Below are positions 19,198 to 31,611 of a stretch of DNA of 64,000 nucleotides, piece by piece. Each line of letters starts with the position of its first letter. The first letter of the stretch is position 1. The notes under the pieces were generated by a model, which was given only the letters and a program-made list of their open reading frames with translations, did no database searches and was not told the DNA's origin. A program made the position numbers and the translations under genes. This DNA comes from Parabacteroides distasonis ATCC 8503 (GTDB taxonomy: Bacteria; Bacteroidota; Bacteroidia; Bacteroidales; Tannerellaceae). The stretch covers positions 2,633,501 through 2,697,500 of the forward strand of contig NC_009615.1 in the NCBI RefSeq assembly GCF_000012845.1, written 5' to 3'.

Positions 19198-20082
19198 TTA
19201 AATTATAAACCTCGAACGGGAATATTTCTCCCTGTACTCTGTAGGGGTACTCCCCCTACGCCGTTTGAATACCCGGTTGAAATTCGATAGATTATTAAAA
19301 CCGCACCTGTAACATATTTCAGAAATACTGTCACTTGTATCGGTCAAACGGCATACCGCCTCAGCTACCCGGATCTCGTTCAAGTTATCGATAAATGTCT
19401 TTCCCGTCCACTTCTTCAAGAAACGCATCAATGAGGCATCGCTCATATTTGTTAACTTAGCCACTTCCGACAAGGTGATACGTTTTTGATAATTTTCGTG
19501 TAAATATAACATGATACTATCTAAACGATCGGTATCGTTATTATTATAGTTCTTTACCGTGTTCACGGCATTCAACCGACGGGCTGCTTTATCCAAAGAT
19601 AGAATCTTAAGAATCTCGACCAAACGCAACAGGTTCTTGAAAGAATCCGGCTTGTTATCGTTCGACAACATTCTTAATTTATCTTGAATGCCAAGTATCA
19701 TTTCCCGGCTGAAAACAAGACCACTGGAAGCGTTATCAAACATATCCTTCATGGTCTTGAAATGCCGTCTATTGATTAAGCTATCAAATAACGATTTATG
19801 AAATTGTATCGTTATCTCAAAGATCCCATTACACGGACACTTATGGTTCGAGTAAGCATGCTTCGTTCCTCCCGCGATCAACACCAAATCCAGATCATCG
19901 ATTTCCTCGACCGAATCGCCAACTATCCGAATAGCGCCAGCGGCATTCTCCAGATAGTTCAACTCAAACTCCATGTGTACATGTAACGGAAAATTAAACC
20001 CCGATTTCGGGCGTTGCATGACCAAGAAGCAATCTTCTGATGAAAGCGGGGTAGTTTCCTTCAATACGTCTACTTTCCCCAT
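19198..20082 (-). CDS. AraC-family regulator with cupin sensor domain
   Basis: Cytoplasmic transcription factor of about 294 residues. The N-terminal part (about 25-110) looks like the AraC cupin (FNFPLHVHMEFELNYLENA, LVLIAGGTKHAYSNH). The C-terminal 100 residues carry two helix-turn-helix units, ending ISEICYRCGFNNLSNFNRVFKRRRGSTPTEYREKY. The ATG at 20082 is preferred over a GTG two codons upstream. It lies 15 bases after the endonuclease/exonuclease/phosphatase gene and is likely cotranscribed with it. This cupin-AraC type often responds to sugars, but the ligand cannot be seen. Confidence 0.9.
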   Translation of the reverse strand: MGKVDVLKETTPLSSEDCFLVMQRPKSGFNFPLHVHMEFELNYLENAAGAIRIVGDSVEEIDDLDLVLIAGGTKHAYSNHKCPCNGIFEITIQFHKSLFDSLINRRHFKTMKDMFDNASSGLVFSREMILGIQDKLRMLSNDNKPDSFKNLLRLVEILKILSLDKAARRLNAVNTVKNYNNNDTDRLDSIMLYLHENYQKRITLSEVAKLTNMSDASLMRFLKKWTGKTFIDNLNEIRVAEAVCRLTDTSDSISEICYRCGFNNLSNFNRVFKRRRGSTPTEYREKYSRSRFII

Positions 20083-20097
20083 ACACACAAAGCTTTT

Positions 20098-20961
20098 TTA
20101 TTCGAGTATCAACGTACTGATTACCGGGCAATGGTCGGATGGGAACAGGTTATTCAACGTTTCAGTCAATACACCATGACGCAATACCTTGATATTCCCT
20201 TTCACGAAGATATAATCAATCCATTCACGCTTGTCGTAAGGGATCTTTCCAAAATCATGGAATGTCCATTCCGGGCCGTAAATAAACCCTGCGATCGTGC
20301 GGGAATGAGTCAAATGACGAGGATCACTCGGATTAGTCAATACTTGTATCGGCTCATCAGAAGGCACGGCATTGAAATCGCCAGTCACGATTATAGGCAA
20401 ATTCTCGGATAATTTCTTCGCTTGCTCCAGCACCAATGAAGCTCCTTCATGACGAGCCACTTTCCCCATATGATCCAAGTGCGTATTCAAGAAGAAGAAT
20501 TTCTTTCCCGTATTCTTATCTTTCAAGATCGCCCAAGTAGCTACGCGCTCGCATGCGGCGTCCCAACCTTTCTTACCAATGGCATTTATATCTTCGGCTA
20601 ACCAGAAATTACCGCTTTTCTCAACGGAGAAACGATCCTTACGATAGAAAATCGGAGCGTACTCCCCTTTCGTCTTGCCATCCTCACGACCAACACCCAC
20701 ATAAGCGTATTCCGGTAAACGATTAAGCAAATCATTCAGCTGATTATTCAAGACCTCTTGCGCACCGAACACATCCGCCTCATAGAATTTCACTAAATCA
20801 GCAGCGAAATCTCTTCTGAATTTCCATTGATTATCCTTATCACCCGAATTATCGTAACGGATGTTATAAGACATTACATTCATTTTCTCATCGTTGTTTT
20901 TAGCGAATAAGCAACCAGTGGCAAATAAAGCCACCATTAAACAAAGTAAAATTCTCTTCAT
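20098..20961 (-). CDS. Secreted endonuclease/exonuclease/phosphatase-family protein
   Basis: Metal-dependent phosphoesterase-fold protein of 287 residues. Motifs of the fold are clear: MSYNIRYD (Asn), FGAQEVL (Glu), FLNTHLDHMGK (His), VTGDFNAVPSDEP (Asp, Asn) and FPSDHCPVI (Asp-His). The hydrophobic N-terminus ends in ATGC, so it is either a lipoprotein or is cleaved near LFA. The substrate could be a nucleic acid, a phosphoinositide or another phosphodiester. It is the first gene of an operon with the AraC regulator. Confidence 0.9.
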   Translation of the reverse strand: MKRILLCLMVALFATGCLFAKNNDEKMNVMSYNIRYDNSGDKDNQWKFRRDFAADLVKFYEADVFGAQEVLNNQLNDLLNRLPEYAYVGVGREDGKTKGEYAPIFYRKDRFSVEKSGNFWLAEDINAIGKKGWDAACERVATWAILKDKNTGKKFFFLNTHLDHMGKVARHEGASLVLEQAKKLSENLPIIVTGDFNAVPSDEPIQVLTNPSDPRHLTHSRTIAGFIYGPEWTFHDFGKIPYDKREWIDYIFVKGNIKVLRHGVLTETLNNLFPSDHCPVISTLILE

Positions 20962-21023
20962 GATATTGATTATTATATGTTTCTTATATGTCTCAGTATT
21001 TATCTATGGTCTTTGTTACCTCG

Positions 21024-21055
21024 CAAAAATAAAGTTTATCCATTTATTAAGCAAA
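21024..21055 (-). promoter_or_regulatory. Promoter of the EEP-araC operon
   Basis: On the minus strand TTTG (21052-21055) precedes TATTTTTG (21024-21031) with 20 bases between them, a full match to the Bacteroidetes pattern, 63 bases before the start codon. Confidence 0.6.
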
Positions 21056-21066
21056 TAAGGAAGAAC

Positions 21067-21096
21067 AAAAAAGGCCGACAGATTGCTCTGCCGGCC
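21067..21096 (-). terminator. Intrinsic terminator after rpoC
   Basis: A perfect 10-bp G+C-rich stem (21073-21082 with 21087-21096), a 4-base loop, and six T residues on the minus strand (21067-21072). It ends the rpoBC transcript. Confidence 0.9.
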
Positions 21097-21121
21097 TTTC
21101 TTTATAGTTTATTAAACGTTC

Positions 21122-24100
21122 CTATTCTTCATCATCTTTGTCCATGGCATTGAAATCAACCACGTTCTTGCGATTAGCGAAGATACGATCGAACTCATCC
21201 TTTGCGCCTACGATCAGCTTATCAAACTCACGCTGACCGGTACCGGCAGGAATCAAGTGACCACAGATAACGTTCTCTTTCAAACCTTCCAAACGATCTA
21301 CCTTCCCGTTGATAGCAGCCTCGTTCAATACTTTCGTCGTCTCTTGGAAAGATGCGGCGGACATAAAGCTGTTCGTCTGCAAAGCGGCACGTGTGATACC
21401 TTGAAGGATCTGGTTGGCTGTAGCCGGAATAGCGTCACGTACCTCGACCAACTTAAGATCACGGCGTTTCAACATACTATTCTCATCTCTCAACTTACGT
21501 GCAGTCACGATCTGTCCGGCCTGCAATGTCTGAGAATCTCCCGGATCGGTAACAACTTTCTTGCCCCAGATACGATCGTTCTCGTCCATTACCTCCAACT
21601 TATCAACAATCTGCTGCTCCAAGAAGCGAGTATCTCCCGGATCAACCACCTCTACCTTACGCATCATCTGACGAACGATAACCTCGAAGTGCTTATCGTT
21701 GATCTTCACACCCTGTAGACGGTATACATCCTGAACCTCATTCACGATATATTCCTGTACAGCCGTCGGACCTTTGATCGCCAAGATATCCGAAGGAGTG
21801 GTAGCACCGTCTGATAGCGGCATACCCGCACGGATATAGTCGTTCTCCTGAACCAATAATTGTTTAGACAGAGGAACCATATATTTCTTAACCTCACCCA
21901 ACTTAGACGTTACGGTGATCTCGCGGTTACCACGTTTGATCTTACCGAATCCTACCTCTCCGTCGATCTCAGATACGACAGCAGGGTTAGACGGGTTACG
22001 AGCCTCGAACAACTCGGTTACACGAGGAAGACCACCGGTGATATCACCGGCCTTACCTACGGCACGAGGGATCTTAACCAAAACCTCACCAGCTTTCACT
22101 ACATCACCATTGTCTTTCACGACGTGAGCGCCCAACGGCAAAGAGTAGTTCTTCAAGTAATTACCATTCTCATCCACGATATGAGCGGCCGGAGCCTTCG
22201 TCTTATCCTTAGACTCGATGATGATCTTCTCCTTCAAACCGGTAGTCTCATCACTCTCAACCTTGTAAGTCACGTTCTCTACCAAACTCTCGAACTCGAT
22301 CTTACCGGAAACCTCTGACACGATTACGGCATTGAACGGGTCCCACTCGATGATCACGTCACCCTTCTTAATTGAGTCACCGTTGTTGAAGAACAACTTA
22401 GAACCATAAGGTATATTATGAGTCAACAACACAATCTTCGTGTTCGGATCAACAATGCGCATTTCAGCCAAACGGCTTACTACTACCAAATGTTTCTTTC
22501 CGCTCACCTCGTCTACCGCCTCAACAGCACGAAGCTCGTCGATCTCTAAAATACCATCATATTTAGATGTAATACTATTCTCTGTAGCGATGTTGGATGC
22601 GATACCACCGACGTGGAATGTACGCAACGTCAACTGTGTACCCGGCTCACCGATAGACTGTGCGGCGATTACACCGACAACCTCACCCTTCTGAACCATG
22701 CGGTTCGTAGCCAAGTTACGTCCATAGCACTTAGCGCAGACACCCTTCTTAGACTCACAAGTCAATACGGAACGAATCTCGACGCTCTCGATCGGAGAGT
22801 CTTGGATTGCCTTAGCGGCATCCTCACGGATTTCCTCACCGGAACGAACGATAACCTCGCCCGTAATCGGATGGATCACATCGTGAACAGATACACGACC
22901 TAAGATTCTCTCATACAAGGAAGCGATCACCTCCTCGTTATTCTTCAATTCCGTACAAACCAAGCCACGCAATGTACCACAGTCTTCCTCGTTTACGATC
23001 ACGTCGTGAGAGACGTCAACCAAACGACGAGTCAAGTAACCGGCGTCGGCAGTCTTCAAAGCGGTATCGGCCAAACCTTTACGAGCACCGTGAGTAGAGA
23101 TAAAGTACTCCAACACGGACAAACCTTCCTTAAAGTTAGAAAGGATCGGGTTCTCGATAATCTGACCACCTTCTGCACCACTCTTCTGCGGTTTCGCCAT
23201 CAAACCACGCATACCGGACAACTGACGAATCTGCTCCTTCGAACCACGGGCACCGGAATCCATCATCATATAGATTGAGTTGAATCCATCGTTATCCGCC
23301 GTCAATTGCTTAATCAAGATATTAGACAAGTTACTATTAACGTGTGTCCAAGTATCGATAATCTGGTTATAACGCTCGTTGTTGGTAATGAAACCCATAT
23401 TATAGTTAGCCATGATCTGCTCAACCTCATCGTATCCCTTCTGAACCAACTCATCCTTTTCAGGCGGGATCAGAACGTCCGCTAAGTTGAAGGACAAACC
23501 ACCCTTGAATGCCATATAGTAACCCAAGTTCTTGATATCGTCCAAGAACTGAGCGGTACGAGCCACACCACAAGCCTTGATTACCCGACCGATGATGTCG
23601 CGAAGAGACTTCTTGCCCAACACCTCGTTTACATAACCAATCTCTTTCGGAACGAACTCGTTTACCATCAAACGTCCAACGGAAGTCTCAACCATCGTCT
23701 TCACCAAGTTGCCGTTCTCATCCAAATCCTCCACGTAAACATGGATCGGAGCATGGATATCCAACTTCTTCTCATTGTAAGCGATCGTAGCCTCTTCCGG
23801 ACCATAGAAAGTCAAACCTTCGCCTTGTGTACCCTTGCGCAACTTGGTAATATAATACAAACCAAGCACCATATCCTGAGAAGGTACGGTAATAGGAGCA
23901 CCATTCGCTGGGTTCAAGATATTGTGTGAAGCCAACATCAACATTTGAGCTTCCAAAACAGCCTCATTACCTAACGGCAAGTGAACAGCCATCTGGTCAC
24001 CGTCGAAGTCGGCGTTGAATGCCGTACATGCCAACGGGTGCAACTGGATAGCCTTACCCTCGATCAATTTCGGCTGGAACGCTTGGATACCCAAACGGTG

Positions 24101-25417
24101 CAATGTCGGGGCACGGTTCAATAATACCGGGTGACCTTTCATTACGTACTCCAAAATATCCCAAACAACCGGTTCCTTACGGTCAACGATCTTCTTGGCA
24201 GATTTCACCGTCTTCACGATACCGCATTCGATCAATTTACGGATAACGAAAGGCTTATAAAGCTCGGCAGCCATATTCTTCGGCAAACCGCACTCGTGCA
24301 TCTTTAATTCCGGACCTACGACAATAACCGAACGAGCGGAGTAGTCAACACGCTTACCCAACAAGTTCTGACGGAAACGACCTTGTTTACCTTTCAAACT
24401 GTCGGACAAGGACTTCAACGGACGATTGGCGTCTGTCTTAACAGCGCTCGATTTACGAGAGTTGTCAAACAAAGAGTCCACGGCCTCCTGAAGCATACGT
24501 TTCTCATTACGTAAGATCACTTCCGGAGCCTTAATATCGATCAATCGTTTCAAACGGTTATTACGGATAATAACACGACGATATAAATCATTCAAGTCAG
24601 AAGTAGCGAAACGGCCACCGTCCAACGGAACCAACGGACGCAGTTCGGGAGGGATCACCGGGATCACCTTCATGATCATCCATTCCGGTTTGTTACGACC
24701 TCTGGACGCACGAAAAGACTCAACCACCTGAAGGCGTTTCAAGGCCTCGTTCTTTCTCTGTTGAGATGTGTCCGTGTTCGCACGGTGACGCAACTCATAA
24801 GAAAGAGAATCCAAGTCCAAGCGAGCCAACAGATCATAAACAGCCTCAGCGCCGATCTTAGCGATGAACTTATTCGGATCCGTATCCTCTAGCAATTGAT
24901 TTTCTCTTGGAAGGCTATCCAAAATATCCAGATATTCCTCCTCAGATAATAGGTCTAACTCACCGACCGTGTCTACGCAACCCGGCTGGATCACGACGTA
25001 GCGTTCGTAATAGATGATGGAATCCAGTTTCTTGGTAGGAAGACCTAGCAAGTAACCGATTTTATTAGGCAAAGAACGGAAATACCAAATATGGGCAACA
25101 GGAACCACCAAATGGATGTGTCCCATACGTTCACGACGAACTTTCTTTTCCGTAACTTCCACTCCACAACGATCGCAGACAATACCTTTGTAACGGATAC
25201 GCTTGTACTTACCGCAATGGCACTCATAGTCCTTGATCGGACCAAAGATACGCTCACAGAACAAACCGTCACGCTCAGGCTTATACGTACGATAGTTAAT
25301 TGTTTCCGGTTTCAAAACCTCACCGCTGGAGTTCTCTAGGATCTCCTCAGGGGATGCCAGACCGATGGTTATTTTTGAAAAGTTACTCTTTATCTTGTTT
25401 TCTTTTCTAAAGGCCAT
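21122..25417 (-). CDS. rpoC: RNA polymerase subunit beta'
   Basis: Catalytic subunit of RNA polymerase, 1431 residues. The N-terminal zinc site [20 protein letters not shown], the catalytic NADFDGDQM metal loop, the trigger-loop region ([16 protein letters not shown]) and the second zinc site with [13 protein letters not shown] are present. The protein is normal in length for Bacteroidetes and ends in an acidic tail. It follows rpoB by 76 bases and is followed by a strong terminator. Confidence 0.98.
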   Translation of the reverse strand: MAFRKENKIKSNFSKITIGLASPEEILENSSGEVLKPETINYRTYKPERDGLFCERIFGPIKDYECHCGKYKRIRYKGIVCDRCGVEVTEKKVRRERMGHIHLVVPVAHIWYFRSLPNKIGYLLGLPTKKLDSIIYYERYVVIQPGCVDTVGELDLLSEEEYLDILDSLPRENQLLEDTDPNKFIAKIGAEAVYDLLARLDLDSLSYELRHRANTDTSQQRKNEALKRLQVVESFRASRGRNKPEWMIMKVIPVIPPELRPLVPLDGGRFATSDLNDLYRRVIIRNNRLKRLIDIKAPEVILRNEKRMLQEAVDSLFDNSRKSSAVKTDANRPLKSLSDSLKGKQGRFRQNLLGKRVDYSARSVIVVGPELKMHECGLPKNMAAELYKPFVIRKLIECGIVKTVKSAKKIVDRKEPVVWDILEYVMKGHPVLLNRAPTLHRLGIQAFQPKLIEGKAIQLHPLACTAFNADFDGDQMAVHLPLGNEAVLEAQMLMLASHNILNPANGAPITVPSQDMVLGLYYITKLRKGTQGEGLTFYGPEEATIAYNEKKLDIHAPIHVYVEDLDENGNLVKTMVETSVGRLMVNEFVPKEIGYVNEVLGKKSLRDIIGRVIKACGVARTAQFLDDIKNLGYYMAFKGGLSFNLADVLIPPEKDELVQKGYDEVEQIMANYNMGFITNNERYNQIIDTWTHVNSNLSNILIKQLTADNDGFNSIYMMMDSGARGSKEQIRQLSGMRGLMAKPQKSGAEGGQIIENPILSNFKEGLSVLEYFISTHGARKGLADTALKTADAGYLTRRLVDVSHDVIVNEEDCGTLRGLVCTELKNNEEVIASLYERILGRVSVHDVIHPITGEVIVRSGEEIREDAAKAIQDSPIESVEIRSVLTCESKKGVCAKCYGRNLATNRMVQKGEVVGVIAAQSIGEPGTQLTLRTFHVGGIASNIATENSITSKYDGILEIDELRAVEAVDEVSGKKHLVVVSRLAEMRIVDPNTKIVLLTHNIPYGSKLFFNNGDSIKKGDVIIEWDPFNAVIVSEVSGKIEFESLVENVTYKVESDETTGLKEKIIIESKDKTKAPAAHIVDENGNYLKNYSLPLGAHVVKDNGDVVKAGEVLVKIPRAVGKAGDITGGLPRVTELFEARNPSNPAVVSEIDGEVGFGKIKRGNREITVTSKLGEVKKYMVPLSKQLLVQENDYIRAGMPLSDGATTPSDILAIKGPTAVQEYIVNEVQDVYRLQGVKINDKHFEVIVRQMMRKVEVVDPGDTRFLEQQIVDKLEVMDENDRIWGKKVVTDPGDSQTLQAGQIVTARKLRDENSMLKRRDLKLVEVRDAIPATANQILQGITRAALQTNSFMSAASFQETTKVLNEAAINGKVDRLEGLKENVICGHLIPAGTGQREFDKLIVGAKDEFDRIFANRKNVVDFNAMDKDDEE

Positions 25418-25493
25418 ATTATTTATTTATAAAGAGTTATCAATAGATAAAGTAGACGGGCCGTAGCCCACCTACTTCTTTATTGTTATTGAA

Positions 25494-28400
25494 TTAATCC
25501 AGAGTGAAACTCAAACCAAGTCCTCTCAACTCGTGCAATAATACATTCAGAGATTCAGGGATACCCGGCTGTGGCATCGGATCACCCTTCACGATCGCCT
25601 CATAAGCCTTGGAACGTCCTACAACGTCATCAGACTTAATCGTAAGAATTTCCTGAAGAACATGAGCGGCACCGAAGGCTTCCAGTGCCCAAACCTCCAT
25701 CTCTCCGAAACGTTGACCACCGAACTGTGCCTTACCACCTAACGGCTGTTGCGTAATCAAAGAGTACGGACCGATTGAACGGGCATGCATCTTATCGTCA
25801 ACCATGTGGCCCAACTTCAAGAAGTAAGTCACACCCACCGTAGCAGGTTGGTCGAAACGCTCACCAGTACCACCATCATACAAGTAAGACTTACCGTAGC
25901 GAGGAATACCAGCCTTGTCTGTCCATTCATTCAAATCATCCAAAGTCGCGCCATCGAAGATCGGAGTAGCGAACTTAACGTCCAACTCACGTCCGGCCCA
26001 ACCCAACACGGCCTCGAAAATCTGTCCCAAGTTCATACGAGAAGGCACACCCAGCGGGTTCAAGCAGATATCCACCGGAGTACCGTCTTCCAAGAACGGC
26101 ATATCCTCCTGACGAACGATCTTTGATACGATACCCTTGTTACCGTGGCGACCGGCCATCTTATCACCTACCTGAATCTTACGTTTCTTGGCGATATAAA
26201 CCTTAGCCATCTGTACGATACCTGTCGGCAGCTCATCACCGATCGTCAAGTCGAACTTCTTACGTCTCAACTCAGCGTCAAGCTCCTTGTACTTCTTCAA
26301 ATAATTCAAGATAACCTGCTTGATCAACTCATTCTTCTGAGCGTCTGCCGTCCACTTGCTTACTTGGATGGAGTTATAATCCAATTCTTCCAGAGATTTG
26401 CGGGTAAACTTAGCACCCTTAGCGATAATCTCCGTATTCATATAGTCTTTAACACCTTGAGAAACCTTGCCGTTTGTAAGCACTAACAACTTATCAACTA
26501 ACAAAGTCTTCAAGCTAGCCATCTTTTCTTCGTATTCCTCGTCCAACTTCGGCAAGATCGCCTTATCAGTCAATCTGGATTTACGTTTCTTGACAGCCTT
26601 CGAGAACAAAGCGGTCTCGATAACCACACCACGCAAAGACGGAGTAGCCTTCAAGGAAGCATCCTTCACATCACCCGCCTTATCACCGAAGATAGCACGC
26701 AACAACTTTTCCTCCGGAGATGGATCAGACTCACCTTTCGGAGTGATCTTACCGATCAAGATATCACCCGGCTCGATGCGAGCACCTACACGAACGATAC
26801 CTCTCTCATCCAAATCCTTGGTAGCCTCTTCGCTGACGTTAGGGATATCGGAAGTCAATTCCTCCATACCACGCTTCGTCTCACGTACCTCAAGGATGTA
26901 TTCGTCAACGTGGACAGACGTAAAGAAGTCCTCACGAACCATACGCTCGTTCAACACGATAGCATCCTCATAGTTATAACCCTTCCAAGGCATGTAAGCC
27001 ACCTTCACGTTACGTCCCAAAGCAAGCTCGCCTTTCTGGGTTGAGTAACCCTCGGTAAGGATATCGCCGGCTTTCACACGTTGTCCGCGATGACAGGTCG
27101 GTTTCAAATCGACTGTCGTACTTTGGTTGGTCTTACGCCATTTCGGGATATTATATGTCTTAACCGCATCCTCGAAGCTAACGAATTCCTCGTCCTCCGT
27201 GCGGTCATATTTAATCTTGATACAAGTAGCATCAACGAACACAACCTCGCCCTCACGCTCAGCCATAATCTGAGTACGAGAGTCACGAGCAACCTGCGCC
27301 TCGATACCGGTACCAACGATCGGAGCGTCCGTACGCAACAAAGGAACCGCCTGACGCATCATGTTAGATCCCATCAACGCACGGTTAGCGTCATCATGTT
27401 CCAAGAACGGGATCAGTGAAGCCGCGATAGAAGCGATCTGCTGCGGAGCCACGTCCATCAAGTCAATCTCAGAAGGAGGGACAACAGGGAAGTCAGCCTC
27501 GAAACGAGCCTTCACCTTATCGCGGATAAACTTACCGTTATCATCCAATGGAGCATTACCTTGAGCGATTGTCAACTCTTCCTCTTCCTCCGCCGTGTAG
27601 TATTGCAAGCCTTCCTCAGAGAAGTCGACCTTTCCATCTGCCACCTTACGGTACGGAGTCGAGATGAAACCAAGATCGTTGATCTTAGCGTATACACATA
27701 AAGAAGAGATCAAACCAATGTTCGGACCTTCCGGGGTCTCAATCGGACAAAGACGACCATAGTGCGTATAGTGAACGTCACGAACCTCGAATCCGGCACG
27801 CTCTCTAGACAAACCTCCCGGACCTAGGGCTGATAAACGACGCTTGTGCGTGATCTCCGCCAACGGGTTCGTCTGGTCCATGAACTGAGACAAGGCATTC
27901 GTTCCGAAAAAAGAGTTAACCACGGAAGAAATCGTCTTCGCGTTGATCAAATCAATCGGAGTAAACACCTCATTATCGCGAACGTTCATACGTTCACGAA
28001 CTGTACGTGACATACGAGCCAAACCAATACCGAACTGGTTATACAATTGCTCGCCAACCGTACGTACACGACGGTTGCTTAAGTGGTCGATATCATCCAC
28101 GATAGCCTTCGAGTTGATCAACTCGATCAGGTACTTGATGATCTCGATAATATCTTCTTTAGTCAAGACCTTAACATCAGCGCTTGTAGTAAGGCCTAAC
28201 TTCTTGTTGATCCTGTAACGTCCCACCTCACCCAGATCATAACGTTTCTCTGAGAAGAACAGGTTCGTGATAACCTCGCGTGCGCTAGCCTCATCAGCCG
28301 GTTCCGCATTTCTCAACTGTCTGTAGATATACAACACAGCTTCCTTCTCGGAGTTACTCGGGTCTTTCTGGAGCGTATTATATATGATAGCATAGTCGGA

Positions 28401-29306
28401 CAGATTCTGGTCCTCACGATGCAACAAAATATTTTGCGTGCCTGAATCCAAGATAGCCTCGATATTGTCACTATCCAATACAGACTCACGGTCGATGATT
28501 ACATCGTTACGTTCAATAGAAACCACCTCACCGGTATCCTCATCTACGAAATCCTCCACCCAAGTCTTCAAAACACGAGCGGCCAGCTTACGTCCGATAA
28601 ACTTCTTCAGGTTTGCTTTCGTCACCTTCACCTCTTCCGCAAGGTTGAAGATTTCAAGAATATCTCTATCGCTTTCAAAACCAATAGCTCTCAAAAGAGT
28701 AGTTACAGGCAATTTCTTTTTACGGTCGATGTAAGCGTACATCACATTGTTGATGTCCGTAGCGAACTCGATCCATGACCCCTTGAACGGGATAATACGT
28801 GCGGAGTACAACTTCGTTCCGTTTGCGTGCGTGCTTTGTCCGAAGAATACGCCCGGAGAACGGTGCAGCTGAGACACGACAACACGCTCGGCGCCGTTGA
28901 TCACGAAAGTACCTCTGTCCGTCATATACGGGATCGGACCTAAGTATACATCTTGGATCACCGTATCGAAGTCCTCATGATCCGGGTCCGTACAGTACAG
29001 TTTTAACTTCGCTTTTAAAGGCACGCTATAGGTTAACCCGCGAGCGATACACTCATCGATACAGTAACGAGGCGGATCTATATAGTAATCTAAGAACTCC
29101 AACACAAAATTGTTACGGGTATCCGCAATCGGGAAATTCTCGGCAAATACCTTATACAATCCCTCCTTCTTTCTCTTTTCAGGAGGAGTGTCAAGTTGAA
29201 GAAAGTCTTGGAACGACTTCAATTGAACTTCGAGAAAGTCTGGATACGGGAACTGATTCTTTATCGAAGCAAAATTAACTCTTTGGTTTTCAGCTGTTGA
29301 AGACAT
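25494..29306 (-). CDS. rpoB: RNA polymerase subunit beta
   Basis: Beta subunit of RNA polymerase, 1270 residues, which with beta' forms the active-site channel. The rifampicin region can be read ([34 protein letters not shown]), with residues as in the sensitive consensus. Other signatures include the [14 protein letters not shown] end segment and [11 protein letters not shown]. It is separated from rplL by a hairpin that may adjust the level of rpoBC relative to the ribosomal protein genes. Confidence 0.98.
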
Positions 29307-29345
29307 CTAGTAAGGAATTTATTGAACTTATTGAAATTATAGACA

Positions 29346-29385
29346 CAAAAAGGTTAAGAGTCTTCGTAGTCGGAGACTCTTAACC
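29346..29385 (-). terminator. rplL-rpoB intergenic hairpin (attenuator-like)
   Basis: Perfect 12-bp stem (29352-29363 with 29374-29385), 10-base loop, then five T residues on the minus strand. It stands between rplL and rpoB, the place of a partial terminator in other bacteria, so it probably lets only part of the transcripts reach rpoBC. Confidence 0.75.
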
Positions 29386-29413
29386 AAATCACCTGGAAAC
29401 CAGGTTATAAATA

Positions 29414-29791
29414 CTATTTAAGCTCAACTTCAGCTCCAGCCTCTTCCAACTGTTTCTTCATTGCCTCAGCATCAGCTTTAGCGATACCTTCCTTAATTGC
29501 ACTAGGAGCGCTATCTACCATATCCTTAGCCTCTTTCAAGCCAAGACCTGTTAATTCTTTAACTAACTTAACGATAGCTAATTTATTAGCACCAGCTGCT
29601 TTCAATACAACATCGAAAGAAGTCTTCTCTTCTGCAGCGGCAGCAGCACCACCAGCAGCAGGACCAGCAACAGCAACAGCTGCAGCAGCAGGTTCGATAC
29701 CGTACTCTTCTTTAAGGATAGTAGCTAATTCGCTAACTTCTTTAACGGTCAAGTTTACTAATTGTTCTGCAAAAGCTTTCAAATCTGCCAT
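29414..29791 (-). CDS. rplL: Ribosomal protein L7/L12
   Basis: Stalk protein of the large subunit, 125 residues. An N-terminal dimerisation helix pair is followed by an Ala/Gly-rich hinge (about 37-53) and the factor-binding domain with [22 protein letters not shown] and [13 protein letters not shown]. It recruits elongation factors to the ribosome and binds L10, encoded just upstream. Confidence 0.98.
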   Translation of the reverse strand: MADLKAFAEQLVNLTVKEVSELATILKEEYGIEPAAAAVAVAGPAAGGAAAAAEEKTSFDVVLKAAGANKLAIVKLVKELTGLGLKEAKDMVDSAPSAIKEGIAKADAEAMKKQLEEAGAEVELK

Positions 29792-29841
29792 TTTTGTATG
29801 ATTTAAATGATTATTTATCTGTGTAATGTTTTAATGAAAAA

Positions 29842-30372
29842 TTATCTTTCTTCCAAAGTCTTCAACAGACCATGGATAGTTTGTCCTGATGACTGAAGAG
29901 CAGAGATAACGTTCTTCGCCGGAGATTCCAACAATGCGATAACATCGGCAATAAGTTCGTTTTTGCTCTTGATATTTACTAATGCCTCAAGATTCTCAGC
30001 ACCTACATAGAAGCTTTCTTGTACGTAAGCAGCCTTCAAAGCCGGTTTAGCGACTACACCTTTTTTAGCGTCCTTAGTAAAATCCTTAATCAGGCGAGCG
30101 GGAGCATTAGCGACTTGTGAGAACATCACAGCCGTATTGCCTTTCAAAGCTACGTTAAGATCAGAGAAGTCACCTTCAATGTTCTCCAACGCTTTCTTAA
30201 GCAAGTTATTCTTTACAACGACTAACTTAACCTCACGCTTGAAACACTCTCTTCTCAATTTGCTGGTTTTCTCAGCGTCCAACGCCTCGATATCCGTCAA
30301 ATAGAAATTAGGATATTCCTTTAATGTTTCAGTTAATTGACCTATAACAGTTCCTTTATCTTCCTTTCTCAT
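29842..30372 (-). CDS. rplJ: Ribosomal protein L10
   Basis: Stalk-base protein of 176 residues that anchors L7/L12 dimers through its C-terminal helix. The N-terminal half has the KLRRECFKREVKLVVVKNNLLKKAL segment typical of L10. It lies 50 bases before rplL and 14 bases after rplA in the conserved order. Feedback by L10 on its own leader is known in other bacteria, but I cannot point to the site here. Confidence 0.97.
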   Translation of the reverse strand: MRKEDKGTVIGQLTETLKEYPNFYLTDIEALDAEKTSKLRRECFKREVKLVVVKNNLLKKALENIEGDFSDLNVALKGNTAVMFSQVANAPARLIKDFTKDAKKGVVAKPALKAAYVQESFYVGAENLEALVNIKSKNELIADVIALLESPAKNVISALQSSGQTIHGLLKTLEER

Positions 30373-30386
30373 TGTTCAATTGTTTT

Positions 30387-31085
30387 TTAGTTTTCTTCAA
30401 CTGATTTGGGGTCAATTTTAATACCCGCACTCATAGTACTAGAAAGATAAATACTCTTTATATACGCACCTTTAGCCGCAGTAGGTTTCAACTTGATCAA
30501 AGTTGAAATAAACTCCTTAGCATTGTCACGAATCTGTTCCGGAGTGAAAGACACCTTACCAACAGATGTGTGAACGATACCGCTCTTATCTACCTTAAAG
30601 TCGATCTTACCTTGCTTAACCTCCTTCACCGCATTTCCGATCTCATTGGTAACCGTACCACTCTTTGGGTTAGGCATCAAACCACGAGGGCCTAATACGC
30701 GACCAAGAGCACCGATCTTACCCATGATAGAAGGCATAGTGATGATAACATCAATGTCAGTCCAACCGCCTTTAATCTTATTAATATACTCATCCAATCC
30801 AACATAGTCAGCTCCAGCGGCAGTAGCTTCAGCTTCCTTGTCCGGAGTACATAATGCGAGAACCCTAACCTGCTTACCAGTTCCGTGAGGCAATGAAACC
30901 ACGCCTCTCACCATTTGATTGGCCTTACGGGGGTCAACACCTAAACGGACATCAACATCTACGGATGCGTCAAACTTAGTTGTAGTAATTTCCTTCACTA
31001 AAGCTGAAGCTTCTTTCAATGTATATGCTTTCCCAGCTTCAATCTTGCCCAAAGCCAACTTTTGATTCTTTGTAAGTTTACTCAT
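30387..31085 (-). CDS. rplA: Ribosomal protein L1
   Basis: Large-subunit protein of 232 residues that forms the L1 stalk near the E site. The signature around [25 protein letters not shown] is intact. The gene follows rplK after 15 bases. In E. coli L1 represses translation of the rplK-rplA message, and the same control is plausible here. Confidence 0.98.
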   Translation of the reverse strand: MSKLTKNQKLALGKIEAGKAYTLKEASALVKEITTTKFDASVDVDVRLGVDPRKANQMVRGVVSLPHGTGKQVRVLALCTPDKEAEATAAGADYVGLDEYINKIKGGWTDIDVIITMPSIMGKIGALGRVLGPRGLMPNPKSGTVTNEIGNAVKEVKQGKIDFKVDKSGIVHTSVGKVSFTPEQIRDNAKEFISTLIKLKPTAAKGAYIKSIYLSSTMSAGIKIDPKSVEEN

Positions 31086-31100
31086 CTCAATTGAAGTTTA

Positions 31101-31544
31101 TTAATTATTACCCGGGAATGTCCCTTTAACAGTGATACCCATACTTCTGGCTGTTCCCGCAACCATTCTCATGGCCGACTCGACAGTAAAGCAGTTTAGA
31201 TCGACTAATTTGTCTTCAGCGATAGCTTTCACCTGATCCCATGTGATCTCAGCGATCTTAGCACGGTTAGGTTGAGCGGAACCGCTCTTCTTCTTAGTAG
31301 CTTCCAACAACTGGATTGCCACAGGAGGAGTTTTAACGACAAAGTCGAAAGACTTATCGGCATAGTAAGTAATTACAACAGGTAATATCTTACCAGCCTT
31401 GTCTTGGGTCTTGGCATTAAATTGCTTGCAAAACTCCATAATGTTAATACCCTTAGAACCCAAAGCAGGTCCTACTGGGGGAGAAGGGTTTGCTGCTCCT
31501 CCTTTAATCTGCAATTTGATTTGTCCAGCAACTTCTTTAGCCAT
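31101..31544 (-). CDS. rplK: Ribosomal protein L11
   Basis: Protein of 147 residues of the GTPase-associated centre. The N-terminal domain has [20 protein letters not shown], and the C-terminal rRNA-binding domain ends [15 protein letters not shown]. It is first of the four ribosomal protein genes and follows nusG by 67 bases. Confidence 0.98.
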   Translation of the reverse strand: MAKEVAGQIKLQIKGGAANPSPPVGPALGSKGINIMEFCKQFNAKTQDKAGKILPVVITYYADKSFDFVVKTPPVAIQLLEATKKKSGSAQPNRAKIAEITWDQVKAIAEDKLVDLNCFTVESAMRMVAGTARSMGITVKGTFPGNN

Positions 31545-31611
31545 TGTTTCTAAAATTTTTTAGATATATAACATCAATAACAGAAAGGTAGCACTTTTCG
31601 TAACCAGAGTA

